NCBI GenBank assembly: GCA_046094825.1
Contig: JBJTIF010000070.1
Location: forward strand, 1-30,203
DNA: 30,203 bases
Source: JBJTIF01 sp046094825
GTDB lineage: Bacteria > Actinomycetota > UBA4738 > HRBIN12
Direction: 5' to 3'
The notes beneath the pieces were generated by a model, which saw only the letters and a program-made list of their open reading frames with translations, made no database searches and was not told the origin of the DNA. This document shows positions 6,925 through 14,974 of the stretch, piece after piece. How positions within the stretch are numbered: the stretch's first letter is position 1; each line of letters starts with the position of its first letter. The translations under genes and the position numbers were made by a program.

Positions 6925-8292
6925 CTACCCCGAGAGGATGAGGAGCCCGCCCGCGGTGAACGCGACCATCACGGCGAGGAGCGCGAGCTGCGTCCGCACC
7001 GCACCGCCTTCGGGGAAGAGCCGCAGCGCGAGGTCGTGCGCGAGCACGACGCCCGCGATGTGGCCGAGGACGATCGCCGCGACCTGGACGTTCCAGACGG
7101 TCGTCGGCGCGAGGACGTCGAGGTTGATCCCGGTCCCCGCGGTGCCGAAGAGATCCCACCCGAGGTCGAAGGGATCGGAGAGGGCGGCGAGGACGAGCTG
7201 GCCCTCGATGACGAGGTACGAGAAGTAGTGCGCGACGACGTACGCGAAGGCGATCGGCACGAGCGAGTGGGCGAACCGGACGGCGAGCGGGTGCCAGCCC
7301 GGACCGCCCCCGGCGACGCTCGCCGACGCCGCGCGCATCGCGAGGGCGAAGAGGATGCCGACGAGCCCGATCGCGGCGAGCAGGCCGGCGGTCGCGGCGA
7401 CGGTGCGGCCGACCCCGACGAGCGCCCCCGTCCACTCGAGCCAGAGCGTCGTGCGCGTGAACCCGTCGAACGTCGTCGAGCCGAGCGCGACGAGGACGAG
7501 GGCGAGGAGCCCCGGACGGACGGGCACCTCCGCGAGCCGGGCGACCGGAGCGCCGAGGACGACGCGACCGCGCCCGTCTCGGTGGAGCGGCGCCATCGCC
7601 GCGAAGAGCCCGAGGTACACGGCGAAGGCCTCGCCGCCACGGATCCACGCGGCGCGCCCGTAGCGCGCCATCCCGATGATCTGGACGGCGGTGTACGCGA
7701 CGATCGCGAGGCCGAGCGACCCCGGCGCGCCACCGAAGGGATCGGTGAGTTCGATCCATACGAAGGCGAGGAGCCCGAGGGCCGCGGGCCAGACGCCCCA
7801 CGCGAGCGGGTACGGGCGCGATCCCTCCTCGAGGCCGAGGAGCCGACCGAGCGTGTCGAACGGGGAGAGCGTCGCCCACCAGTCGCCGAGGAGCGCCTGG
7901 GCGAACGCGAGGCCGACCCAGAACCAGATGAAGACGACGACCGGCCCGAGCACGCGATCGGGCTCCGCGGGGAGGAGGCTCGAGATCGCGACGACGACGA
8001 AGAGCGCGAGCGACGCGATCCGCACCGCCCACCCGGCGGCCGGGCTCCGCAGGAGCGCCTGGAGCACCCCGTCGCGGCCCTCGCGCGACGCGACCGGGAA
8101 CCGCGGCGTCCGCCAGAGCGCGCCGAGCAGGACGAAGGAGACCACGAGCGCCGTCGCCGCGCCGACGACGAAGAGCCACCGCGGCACGGGGAGGTCGACG
8201 CGACCGCCGAGGCCGTGGGCGGACGCGGTCGGCGCGGCGACGGCGATCCAGAGCCACGCCGACGCGAGCGCGACCCCCGCGCGGCGGGTCAC
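6925..8292 (-). CDS. polytopic membrane protein, resembling proteins annotated as fenitrothion hydrolase
   Basis: A 455-residue integral membrane protein with a signal-like N-terminus (LASAWLWIAVAAPTASAHG) and about eleven or twelve further hydrophobic segments. The start of the mature region, HGLGGRVDLPVPRWLF, is characteristic of a family in high-GC bacteria often labelled fenitrothion hydrolase; that label comes from limited work and need not describe the native role. I see no recognisable hydrolase catalytic motif. Several histidines lie near membrane segments (for example MAPLHRDG, VRFAHSLVP and YVVAHYFSY), which could bind metal or heme. It is coupled upstream to a cupredoxin-like lipid- or membrane-anchored protein and downstream to a zinc-ribbon protein. 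This suggests an envelope metal or electron-transfer function, but that is unproven. Confidence 0.75.
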   Translation of the reverse strand: MTRRAGVALASAWLWIAVAAPTASAHGLGGRVDLPVPRWLFVVGAATALVVSFVLLGALWRTPRFPVASREGRDGVLQALLRSPAAGWAVRIASLALFVVVAISSLLPAEPDRVLGPVVVFIWFWVGLAFAQALLGDWWATLSPFDTLGRLLGLEEGSRPYPLAWGVWPAALGLLAFVWIELTDPFGGAPGSLGLAIVAYTAVQIIGMARYGRAAWIRGGEAFAVYLGLFAAMAPLHRDGRGRVVLGAPVARLAEVPVRPGLLALVLVALGSTTFDGFTRTTLWLEWTGALVGVGRTVAATAGLLAAIGLVGILFALAMRAASASVAGGGPGWHPLAVRFAHSLVPIAFAYVVAHYFSYLVIEGQLVLAALSDPFDLGWDLFGTAGTGINLDVLAPTTVWNVQVAAIVLGHIAGVVLAHDLALRLFPEGGAVRTQLALLAVMVAFTAGGLLILSG

Positions 8293-8717
8293 GGTGCGAC
8301 GGTGAGGCGCAGGAGGAGCAGACCGCTCTCGTGGAACTCGACCTCGAAGACGCCGGGCGCGTCGGCGGTGAACCGGATCTCTCCGGTGCCGCCCGCAGCC
8401 ACCTCCGTCTCGAGGTCGTAGCCGTGGAGGTGGACCTCGTCGGCGACGTCCGAGGTGATGCGCAGGACGACCGCATCGCCGAGCGTGACCTCCGCCGCGA
8501 CCGGCGTCGTCACGGCGCCGTCCACGACGACGACGTCGACCTCCGTCGCGGCGGGCGTCGGGGAGGGCTCCGGACTAGAGGTCACGGGCGTCGCCGACGT
8601 GGACGACGTCACCGAGGGGGTCGGGGTCGGCGACGGCGCCTCGTCGGGCCGCACGAGGAGGACCACCGCGACGACGAGCGCGAGGCCGACGCCGACGAGG
8701 GCGATGCGGGAACCCAT
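8289..8717 (-). CDS. secreted cupredoxin-like domain protein
   Basis: A 142-residue protein with an N-terminal membrane anchor (about residues 5-22), then a Ser/Thr/Pro-rich linker and a single beta-rich domain. The domain reads like a cupredoxin: VTLGDAVVLRITSDVADEVHLHGYD, then APGVFEVEFHESG. The HxH motif and a later His are in the expected places, but the usual Cys and Met copper ligands near the C-terminus are absent, so copper binding is uncertain. It ends overlapping the membrane protein gene (GTGA) and probably works with it at the cell surface. The start is an ATG preceded by GGCGGAG. The domain is described from pieces here; together they span about 80 residues. Confidence 0.68.
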   Translation of the reverse strand: MGSRIALVGVGLALVVAVVLLVRPDEAPSPTPTPSVTSSTSATPVTSSPEPSPTPAATEVDVVVVDGAVTTPVAAEVTLGDAVVLRITSDVADEVHLHGYDLETEVAAGGTGEIRFTADAPGVFEVEFHESGLLLLRLTVAP

Positions 8718-8727
8718 CTCCGCCGTT

Positions 8728-9909
8728 CTAGCAGACCGACTGGAGGATCGGCCACGGGTTCACCGCGGAACCGATCGTCCGGTACCCGTACGGGCTCGTC
8801 GGCCACGACGACGGCATCGCCTTCGGGTGCCACTCGAAGTGGTTGTGCGGCGTGCTCGTGTCGCCCGTCTCCCCGACGTAGCCGATGATGTCGCCGGTCT
8901 TCACCGTGCCGTTCGACTTCGACGAGTACCGCGACAGGTGCGCGTTGTAGACGTAGCCGTCCGCGCCGTACACGTACACCGCGTTGCCGCCGAGCGTGTT
9001 GTACGACGACCGCGTGGTCCCGGGGAACGGCGCGCGGATCGGGGTCCCCTGCGGCGCGATGATGTCGTTGCCCGCGTGCGGGTGGTACCCACCGCCGTAG
9101 CGCGGCGCGCCGAACCCGTCGTAGATGACGCGTGGCTGATCCACGGGGCACGCATCGAGGATGCCGCCGATCGACCCCGCGCCGCCCGTCGTGCCGCCGG
9201 ATTCCTCGCGGAGGGCTTCGAGCTCGCGCTGGTACTGGGCCGAGAGCCGCGCGACGAGCCCCTTCGCCTCGTCGAGCTTCGCGTCGATCGAGTCGGTGAT
9301 CTCCTGCTGCTCGCGGAGCTTGCCGAAGAGCACGTCCTCCTGCGCGTTCAGGTCGTCGACCGCCTGCTCGCGTTCGGCGGTGAGGGCCTCGAGGTCCTCC
9401 GCCCGCGCGGTGAGGCGGTTCGCGAGGTTCTGGACCTTCGTCGCGAGGTCGAGGTCGGCCTGCGTGAGCGCATCGACGTACTGGACGCGGTCCGCGAGGT
9501 CCGCGAGCGACGTGGCGCCGAGGAGGAACTCGAGGTCGTTGCCCGGGCCCTCGATGTAGGCGGCGCGCGCGCGTTCGGCGAGCTGCGCGCGGAGGTCCTC
9601 GAACGCCGTCCTCGCCTCGGCGAGGTCCTTCCGCGTCCGATCGAGATCGTCCTCGGCCTTCTCGAGGCGGCCCTCGGCGGTCTCGAGGCGACCCGCGAGC
9701 CCCACCATCTCCGAGCGGAGCGACGAGAGGCGCCGCTCCTCGGCCGCGATCTCGTCCTTCAGCTGCTCGTAGCGGCGTTTCGCCGCGTCGAGCTGCTCCT
9801 TCGTCGAGGTCGCCGAGGCGGTCGGGGCGACCGTCGCGAGGAGCGCGACGACGAGCGCCGCGAGGAACGCGCGAGCGAGCGAGGAGATCGTGCGGGACGG
9901 GTGCTGCAT
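8728..9909 (-). CDS. secreted coiled-coil M23 metallopeptidase (murein hydrolase activator-like)
   Basis: A 393-residue exported protein. A signal peptide (residues 1 to about 33, ending APTASA) precedes a long coiled coil (about 35-240, rich in E, L, R and K heptads), a Gly-rich hinge and a C-terminal LytM/M23 domain. The domain shows zinc-site motifs HPHAGND (near residue 274) and HNHFEWH (near 353), plus the catalytic-type NAHLS. All metal ligands look present, unlike inactive EnvC/NlpD activators, so it may itself cut peptidoglycan cross-links. It heads a five-gene run ending with the 3-hydroxyacyl-CoA dehydrogenase; the next gene starts ten bases after its stop. A GGAGGA ribosome site lies before the ATG. 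Confidence 0.88.
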   Translation of the reverse strand: MQHPSRTISSLARAFLAALVVALLATVAPTASATSTKEQLDAAKRRYEQLKDEIAAEERRLSSLRSEMVGLAGRLETAEGRLEKAEDDLDRTRKDLAEARTAFEDLRAQLAERARAAYIEGPGNDLEFLLGATSLADLADRVQYVDALTQADLDLATKVQNLANRLTARAEDLEALTAEREQAVDDLNAQEDVLFGKLREQQEITDSIDAKLDEAKGLVARLSAQYQRELEALREESGGTTGGAGSIGGILDACPVDQPRVIYDGFGAPRYGGGYHPHAGNDIIAPQGTPIRAPFPGTTRSSYNTLGGNAVYVYGADGYVYNAHLSRYSSKSNGTVKTGDIIGYVGETGDTSTPHNHFEWHPKAMPSSWPTSPYGYRTIGSAVNPWPILQSVC

Positions 9910-9940
9910 CGGGGAAGTCCTCCGTCGGGCGATGCTCGGC

Positions 9941-9959
9941 GGCGCCCCCTGCGGGCGCC
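9941..9959 (-). terminator. candidate terminator hairpin after the birA unit
   Basis: GGCGCCC (9941-9947) pairs with GGGCGCC (9953-9959) around a five-base loop, about 30 bases past the stop of the acyl-CoA dehydrogenase-like gene and before the M23 gene. There is no T tract, so it may be a weak terminator or only a GC-rich palindrome. Confidence 0.35.
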
Positions 9960-9987
9960 GATCCGCGGTCTCGCCATCGTCTCGCGC

Positions 9988-10686
9988 TCAGGCGTCGATA
10001 GCAACCATCCGTGCGTGGCCGCGCGCGGCGGCGCGGTGCGGACCGTCGCCCGCGGCCTCGGCGGCCGCCCGCGCGATCCGGTGCGCGACGCGGGCCCGCC
10101 CGAGGGCGGCCGCGACGCGGCCGGGTGGTCCGAGGACCGCCTCGGCCGCCAGGGGCTCGCCGCGGGCGGCGGGCGCGTCCGTCCCGGGCGGCGCGACGGG
10201 GAGGACGACGAGCGCCGGGCCCTCCGGTCCCTCCACCGGGCGGATCGCGAGCTGCGCGGGCAGCCAGCCCTCGAGCGGCGACGGCGGCGCGTCGAGGGCC
10301 CACCCCTCGCCGGACCGGACGAGCGCCCCCCCGTCGGTCGCGATCGCCGCCGTCGCCGCGCCGCCGAGGAGCGGCGGCAGGAGCCGTCGACGCTGGTCGG
10401 GCGTCGCGAGCGCGGCGATCGGGACGATCCCGAGGCAGACGGCGTCCGCGACGCCGCGCGCGAGGACGCCGTCGGTCGCCGCGAACGCCTCGAGGCAGAG
10501 GCAGAACGCGAGGAGGTCGCCGTCCTGACCGCCGAACGCGGACGGCAGCGGCACGCCGAGGAACCCGAGTCGGCCGAGGTCGCGGAGCCGCTCGCGCGGC
10601 GCGGTCGCCGGCGATGCGGCGCGGGCGAAGGCCCGCGCCGCATCGCGGAACGCGCGCTGCTCCCCCGAGAGCTCGCGATCGGTCAC
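9988..10686 (-). CDS. truncated acyl-CoA dehydrogenase-like protein
   Basis: A 232-residue protein whose first 110 residues resemble the N-terminal helical domain of acyl-CoA dehydrogenases (LSGEQRAFRDAARAFAR, then LRDLGRLGFLGVPLPSAFGG). The family is normally about 380 residues. Here the flavin-contacting segment (usually FALTEPxAGSD) is reduced to AIATDGGALVRSG, and the C-terminal four-helix domain with the catalytic Glu is nearly absent. It therefore probably cannot bind FAD or oxidise acyl-CoA. The reading frame is intact, and the GTG start overlaps the birA stop, so it is retained and translated rather than a random remnant. It may be an acyl-CoA-binding or structural relic; function is unknown. 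Confidence 0.7.
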   Translation of the reverse strand: MTDRELSGEQRAFRDAARAFARAASPATAPRERLRDLGRLGFLGVPLPSAFGGQDGDLLAFCLCLEAFAATDGVLARGVADAVCLGIVPIAALATPDQRRRLLPPLLGGAATAAIATDGGALVRSGEGWALDAPPSPLEGWLPAQLAIRPVEGPEGPALVVLPVAPPGTDAPAARGEPLAAEAVLGPPGRVAAALGRARVAHRIARAAAEAAGDGPHRAAARGHARMVAIDA

Positions 10687-11456
10687 GGAGGAGACCGATC
10701 CGCCGGGCCGCCGTCCTTCTCCATGTGGAGGACCTCCCCCGAGGTGACCGCGCGCTCGCCGGTCGCGGTCGCGACGACGAGCGCTCCGTCGTCGCGGATC
10801 GCGACCGCGTCGCCCTCGACGACGCCCGACGCGGTCCGCGCGCGCACGCGACGTGCGAGCGTGGCGCACCGCGGCACGTAGCGCGCGCGGACGGCGCCGA
10901 CCGGATCGTCCGCGAGCATCGGCGGGAACCGTCGGAGGAACGCGCCGAGGAGCGTCGCGGCGTCGCCCGATCCGAGCGCGCGCGACTCCGGGACGTCGAC
11001 GGGCGACGCCGCGACGTTCACGCCGATGCCGAGGACGATCCAGTCGATCCGGTCGCCGTCGAGCCGGGACTCCGCGAGCAGGCCTCCGACCTTGCCGTCG
11101 TCGCGCAGGAGATCGTTCGGCCACCGGCAGACGACGGCGCCCCCCGCGACGTCCTCGCAGGCCTCGGCCATCGCGGCACCCGCGAGGAGCGGGACGAGCC
11201 CGCCGGACGGGGCCGCGAGGGCCGGCCGCAGGACCACGGAGACGAGGAGCGCCCCCGGCGCGTCCGACCACGACCGGCCCTCGCGGCCCCGTCCGGCCTC
11301 CTGGTGGGCGGCCGCCACGAGCGTCCACGCGGGCGCGCCGGCCTCCGCGAGCGCTCGGGCGGTCTCCTGGGTCGACCCGGTACGCTCCTCGAACCGGACG
11401 GGCGCGTCGAGGCCCGCGTCGCGCAGGAGGTCCGTGAGCATGGGTTCGGAGAGCAT
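10683..11456 (-). CDS. birA: biotin-[acetyl-CoA carboxylase] ligase (monofunctional BirA)
   Basis: Attaches biotin through biotinyl-AMP to the lysine of biotin carboxyl carrier domains, here most likely Lys539 of the divergently encoded carboxylase subunit. The 257 residues begin directly with the catalytic domain; there is no N-terminal helix-turn-helix, so it should not act as a repressor. Diagnostic motifs are GSTQ (27-30), the biotinyl-AMP loop GRGREGRSW (55-63) and RWPNDLL followed by KVGGLL, with a lysine at the catalytic place. A small SH3-like C-terminal domain follows (ATGERAVTSGEVLHME). I chose the ATG at 11456 because GGGAG stands nine bases upstream; another in-frame ATG lies at 11441. 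Confidence 0.93.
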   Translation of the reverse strand: MLSEPMLTDLLRDAGLDAPVRFEERTGSTQETARALAEAGAPAWTLVAAAHQEAGRGREGRSWSDAPGALLVSVVLRPALAAPSGGLVPLLAGAAMAEACEDVAGGAVVCRWPNDLLRDDGKVGGLLAESRLDGDRIDWIVLGIGVNVAASPVDVPESRALGSGDAATLLGAFLRRFPPMLADDPVGAVRARYVPRCATLARRVRARTASGVVEGDAVAIRDDGALVVATATGERAVTSGEVLHMEKDGGPADRSPP

Positions 11457-11460
11457 GCGA

Positions 11461-11489
11461 TTGACTCCCGTCCGGGCCACCGCAAGTAT
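11461..11489 (+). promoter_or_regulatory. sigma70-type promoter of the biotin carboxylase gene
   Basis: TTGACT (11461-11466) and AAGTAT (11484-11489) are separated by exactly 17 bases in the 57-base gap between divergent birA and the biotin carboxylase gene. A start at about 11496 would give a leader of about 18 bases. This is the only place in the window where I see a good -35 box paired with a -10 box. It lies close to the birA start, so the two genes share this short control region. Confidence 0.55.
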
Positions 11490-11513
11490 CCCGACCGGGA
11501 GCCGCCCGTGCCC

Positions 11514-13235
11514 ATGACCCGGATCCTCATCGCGAACCGCGGCGAGATCGCCGTGCGCATCATCCGCACGATCCGCGAGCTCGGGATGCGCTCGATCGCC
11601 GTCTACTCCGACGCCGACCGCGAGGCGCTCCACGTCGACCTCGCGGACGAGGCGTACCGCATCGGACCGGCGCCCTCCTCGGAGTCCTACCTCGCCGTGG
11701 GCCGGATCCTCGAGGCCGCGCGGAAGGCCGGCGCGACCGCGATCCACCCCGGCTACGGGTTCCTCTCCGAGAACGCGACGTTCGCCCGCGCCGTCGAGGA
11801 CTCCGGGTTCACGTTCATCGGCCCGACGGCCGAGGCGATCGAACGGCTCGGGGACAAGTCCGAGGCCCGCAAGACCGCGGAGGCCGCGGGCGTGCCGATC
11901 GTCCCCGGGACCCTCGAGCCGATCACGATCGCGGAGGCGCCCGCCGAGGCCGCGCGGATCGGGTTCCCGCTCATCGTGAAGGCGGCGTTCGGCGGAGGCG
12001 GCCGCGGCATGCAGGTGGTGCGGCGCGCGGAGGACCTCGAGACGGCGCTCGCCCGCGCGGCCCGCGAGGCGCAGGCGTACTTCGGTCGACCCGAGGTCTT
12101 CCTGGAGCGCTACGTCGAGCGCGCGCACCACGTCGAGGCGCAGATCTTCGCCGACCACCACGGGACGATCGCGTTCCTCGGCGAACGCGACTGCAGCGTC
12201 CAGCGGCGTCACCAGAAGCTCATCGAGGAGACCCCGTCCCCGGTCGTCGACGACGCGCTCCGCACGCGGATCGGCGAGGCGGCGATCGCGCTCGCGGCGG
12301 CGGCCGGGTACCGCAACGCCGGTACCGTCGAGGGCATCGTCGACGAGGACGGCGGCTTCGCGTTCCTCGAGATGAACACCCGGCTCCAGGTCGAGCACAC
12401 GGTCACGGAGATGGTCACGGGGATCGACCTCGTCGCCGCGCAGATCGCCGCCGCGCTCGGCGAGCGCGTCGACCTCCGCGACGTCCGGCCGCGCGGGCAC
12501 GCGATCCAGTGCCGCATCAACGCCGAGGACCCGGGACGGAACTTCCTCCCCGGTCCGGGTCGCGTCCACCGCTACCGCGAGGCATCGGGGCCGTTCGTCC
12601 GCACCGACGCGGGCATCGTCGAGGGCAAGGAGATCGCCGCCGACTACGACTCGATGTTCGCGAAGCTCATCGTCGCGGGCGAGGATCGCGAGCGCGCGCG
12701 CACCCGGATGCTCCGCGCGCTCGACGAGTTCGAGGTCGACGGCGTGCCGACGACGATCCCGCTCCACCGGTGGGTGCTCGGGTCGGAGGAGTTCCGCGCG
12801 GGCACGCACACGACGACCTGGCTCGAGCACGCCCTGAAGGGCGCGTCGTTCGGCGGCCCGACGGAGGGCCCCCTCGTCGCGCCGACCGCGAAGCCGACGC
12901 TGCCCGCCGAGATGGTCGTCGAGGTCGGCGGCCGACGCGTCCCGGTCCGCCTGTTCGACCAGCGCCGATCGGCGCCGCCCGCGCCGCTCCTGCGCCACGC
13001 CGGTCACCACGGCGCCGGCGTCCACAGCGTCATCGCCGCTCCGATGCAGGGGACCATCGTCCGCGTCCTCGTCGAGCCGGGGCAGGAGATCGAGGCCGGG
13101 GACGTCCTCTGCATCCTCGAGGCCATGAAGATGGAGAACGCGATCCCCGCGCCGCGCGAGGGGACGGTCTCCGACCTCCCGATCGAGGCCGGGCAGGTCG
13201 TCCAGGCCGGGCAGACCCTCGCGGTGATCGACTAG
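11514..13235 (+). CDS. pccA: acyl-CoA carboxylase alpha subunit (biotin carboxylase plus biotin carboxyl carrier)
   Basis: Carboxylates its own biotin with ATP and bicarbonate and hands it to the PccB carboxyltransferase. The 573 residues comprise a biotin carboxylase with N-terminal RILIANRGEIAVRIIRT, ATP-grasp glycine loop FGGGGRGMQ (about 158-166) and catalytic region EMNTRLQVEHTVTE (about 286-299). A short linker domain and a C-terminal carrier domain with the biotinylation motif EAMKMEN (Lys539) follow. The linker is shorter than in animal PCC alpha, like actinobacterial AccA types. It sits divergent to birA, which should modify it. The ATG at 11514 is preferred; an in-frame GTG lies six bases upstream. 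Its TAG shares CTAG with the stop of the convergent hydrolase. Acyl specificity is set by the beta subunit. Confidence 0.93.
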   Translation: MTRILIANRGEIAVRIIRTIRELGMRSIAVYSDADREALHVDLADEAYRIGPAPSSESYLAVGRILEAARKAGATAIHPGYGFLSENATFARAVEDSGFTFIGPTAEAIERLGDKSEARKTAEAAGVPIVPGTLEPITIAEAPAEAARIGFPLIVKAAFGGGGRGMQVVRRAEDLETALARAAREAQAYFGRPEVFLERYVERAHHVEAQIFADHHGTIAFLGERDCSVQRRHQKLIEETPSPVVDDALRTRIGEAAIALAAAAGYRNAGTVEGIVDEDGGFAFLEMNTRLQVEHTVTEMVTGIDLVAAQIAAALGERVDLRDVRPRGHAIQCRINAEDPGRNFLPGPGRVHRYREASGPFVRTDAGIVEGKEIAADYDSMFAKLIVAGEDRERARTRMLRALDEFEVDGVPTTIPLHRWVLGSEEFRAGTHTTTWLEHALKGASFGGPTEGPLVAPTAKPTLPAEMVVEVGGRRVPVRLFDQRRSAPPAPLLRHAGHHGAGVHSVIAAPMQGTIVRVLVEPGQEIEAGDVLCILEAMKMENAIPAPREGTVSDLPIEAGQVVQAGQTLAVID

Positions 13236-14104
13236 CGCGTCGCGCGCGCGATCGGTTCGAGGAACGCCCGGATCGCGTCGAGGCAGGCCTCCGGCTCCTC
13301 GACGAACGGGAAGTGCCCCGACGCCTCGAAGATGCGGAGCGACGCCCCGGTGATGCCGCGAGCCGTCACCTCGGACGCCTCGGGCGGACAGACGCGGTCG
13401 TAGCGTCCACCGAGCACGAGCACCGGGTTCGCGACCTCGGCGAGCCGGTCCTCGAGCTCGATCGCGTACCCGGCGCTGCTGACGGCGCGCGTGATCTCCG
13501 GGGCGTAGACGGTGTCCTTCGTCCGTCGGAGGTAGTCGTCGATCCGGGGGTCGCGCAGGTCGCGGAAGTAGAAGGGGGCTCCCGCCTCCATCATCGCCGC
13601 GAAGCGCTCCGGCGTGTCGACCGTGGTCTCGTCCGCGAACGCCCGCTCGATCCGTGCACGGAGCTCCGGGGGCTCGACGGCCCGCAGGTGCGCCTCGGCC
13701 GCCTCGAGGAACCGCGTCGCGGGCGCACCGCAGCAGACGATCGAGGCGGCCGCGTGCCCCGGGTGATCGATCGCGTGCTGGAGCGTGACGAAGGCGCCGT
13801 ACGAGTGTCCGAACACGGCGTAGCGGGCGAGCCCCATCGCGAGCGCGAGCATCGTGACGTCCTGGGCCATCCGCTCGAGCGTCCACGTGTGCTCGGGCGC
13901 GTCGCGATCCGATCGCCCCTGAGCGCGCTGATCGACGAGGTGGAGCGTGCAGAGATCACCGAGCGGGTCGAGGTAGTCGGCGAACTCGTGGTGGTCGAGC
14001 CCCGGTCCACCGTGGAGGACGAAGAGGTGGAGCGGACCGTCGCCCCGCGTCACGACCCAGAGGCTCGTGTCGTCGATCGCGACGAGGCGACCGGTGTCAG
14101 GCAC
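13232..14104 (-). CDS. alpha/beta hydrolase, proline iminopeptidase-like
   Basis: A 290-residue cytoplasmic alpha/beta-fold hydrolase. The oxyanion motif is LHGGPG (30-35), then VDQRAQGRS. The nucleophile elbow is GHSYGA with Ser101, the acid lies in GGRYDRVCPPE, and the His is in ASGHFPFVEEPE, so the triad is complete. The HGGPG and DQRGxGxS-like pattern is typical of family S33 proline iminopeptidases and relatives; the substrate may be a short N-terminal-proline peptide or an ester. I chose the GTG at 14104 because GGGGGAGG stands just upstream and the start overlaps the previous stop by eight bases; a GTG at 14125 is also possible. It is cotranscribed with the F420 reductase gene. Confidence 0.85.
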   Translation of the reverse strand: MPDTGRLVAIDDTSLWVVTRGDGPLHLFVLHGGPGLDHHEFADYLDPLGDLCTLHLVDQRAQGRSDRDAPEHTWTLERMAQDVTMLALAMGLARYAVFGHSYGAFVTLQHAIDHPGHAAASIVCCGAPATRFLEAAEAHLRAVEPPELRARIERAFADETTVDTPERFAAMMEAGAPFYFRDLRDPRIDDYLRRTKDTVYAPEITRAVSSAGYAIELEDRLAEVANPVLVLGGRYDRVCPPEASEVTARGITGASLRIFEASGHFPFVEEPEACLDAIRAFLEPIARATR

Positions 14105-14786
14105 CCGGCCTCCCCCACGTGTCACGACCGGTGACGCGGAACCCGGCCCCGTGGACGCGGTACGCGCGGTTCACCGAGATGAGGAGCGCCGTGAGCTGCT
14201 CGGCGATCCGCGCCTGCGCGAGCGTCCCGCAGTCGACCCACCGGAGCCCGGCGATCGCGTCGATGAGACCACCGACGACCGCCTTCGCGTCCGCGTCGTC
14301 GCCGCAGACGAGGACGTCGCTGTCGATCGGCGTGTCGAGCGCGGCGAGCGCCCCCGCGGCGATCGTGTGGAACGCGGCGACGACGCGGACGCGCTCGCCG
14401 AGGAGCGCCGCGGCCTGCTCGGCCGCCGACCCGTGCCACGGTCGCAGCGTCTCCCAGGGCTTGCCGCCGATCGCCGTCGCGAGCGGGCTCGTCGCGTCGC
14501 AGACGATCGCGCCGTCGCGGCGCGACGGCGCGATCGCGCGGCAGATCTCGGCCTGCGCCACGAAGGGGACGGTGAGGAACACGACGTCGGCGGCCGCGGC
14601 CGCCGCATCGTTCGCGAGCCCGGTCGCCGCGTCGCCGCGACCGACGGTCGCTCCCACGGACGCGGCGCTCTCGGCCGCCCGTGCCACGTCGCGCGACCCG
14701 ATGACCACCCGGTGCCCCGCGGACGCGAGCCGGAGCGCGATGCCGCGGCCCTCCGCGCCGGTCCCCCCCACGATCGCGACGTCCAT
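14097..14786 (-). CDS. npdG: coenzyme F420H2:NADP+ oxidoreductase (NADPH-dependent F420 reductase)
   Basis: Transfers hydride between NADPH and coenzyme F420, supplying reduced F420 to other reductases. The 229 residues match the family. The N-terminal nucleotide motif VAIVGGTGAEGRGIALRLA (3-21) is followed by VVIGSRD, where Ser-Arg recognises the NADP phosphate. Later VVFLTVPF, CDATSPL and VVAAFHTIAAGAL fit the F420-facing half. I chose ATG 14786, although the frame stays open upstream, because the Rossmann strand starts there and TACTCT lies seven bases before it. The gene implies the organism makes F420, although no biosynthesis genes are in the window. Confidence 0.92.
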   Translation of the reverse strand: MDVAIVGGTGAEGRGIALRLASAGHRVVIGSRDVARAAESAASVGATVGRGDAATGLANDAAAAAADVVFLTVPFVAQAEICRAIAPSRRDGAIVCDATSPLATAIGGKPWETLRPWHGSAAEQAAALLGERVRVVAAFHTIAAGALAALDTPIDSDVLVCGDDADAKAVVGGLIDAIAGLRWVDCGTLAQARIAEQLTALLISVNRAYRVHGAGFRVTGRDTWGRPGA

Positions 14787-14793
14787 GCGCGTC

Positions 14794-14799
14794 AGAGTA
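14794..14799 (-). promoter_or_regulatory. leaderless-type -10 element of npdG
   Basis: Minus-strand TACTCT ends seven bases before the npdG ATG. The expected transcription start falls on or next to the start codon, and no ribosome site is visible. Confidence 0.55.
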
Positions 14800-14843
14800 G
14801 TCGCGCGGCGCTGGACCCGAGCGGGCGCCGATGCCGGGAACGG

Positions 14844-14876
14844 GAAGGAGCCCCGCCCGATGGGCGGGGCTCCTTC
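14844..14876. terminator. perfect 15-bp inverted repeat, candidate terminator
   Basis: Positions 14844-14858 pair perfectly with 14862-14876 (core GGAGCCCCGCCC and its complement) around a three-base GAT loop. It lies in the divergent gap between npdG and the small gene at 14975. There is no T tract on either side, as is common in very GC-rich genomes. The most sensible use is to end leftward transcription coming from the mutase gene before the npdG promoter. It could also end a short unannotated transcript or bind protein. Confidence 0.6.
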
Positions 14877-14962
14877 GGCGCTCCGGCCCACCGCGGGCGA
14901 GCCGGTCCGCGTTCGTCGATCAGACGGGCTGCGCGAGGACGCGGAGCGACCCCCGCCCCCGG

Positions 14963-14968
14963 TAGCCT
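14963..14968 (+). promoter_or_regulatory. leaderless-type -10 element (TAGCCT)
   Basis: TAGCCT ends exactly six bases before the GTG of the small membrane protein gene. The spacing is identical to that at 20197, 26165 and 29722, and this supports both the promoter and the small gene. Confidence 0.55.
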
Positions 14969-14974
14969 CCGCCC

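Noticed and set aside
9941..9959. Hairpin as a riboswitch or leader element of the M23 gene
   Set aside because: It is only a seven-base stem with no further conserved structure; a weak terminator of the preceding unit is simpler.
8455..10881. Long plus-strand open frame of about 800 codons
   Set aside because: It lies antisense to the cupredoxin, M23 and acyl-CoA dehydrogenase-like genes, all of which have strong motifs; the frame is open only because of GC content.
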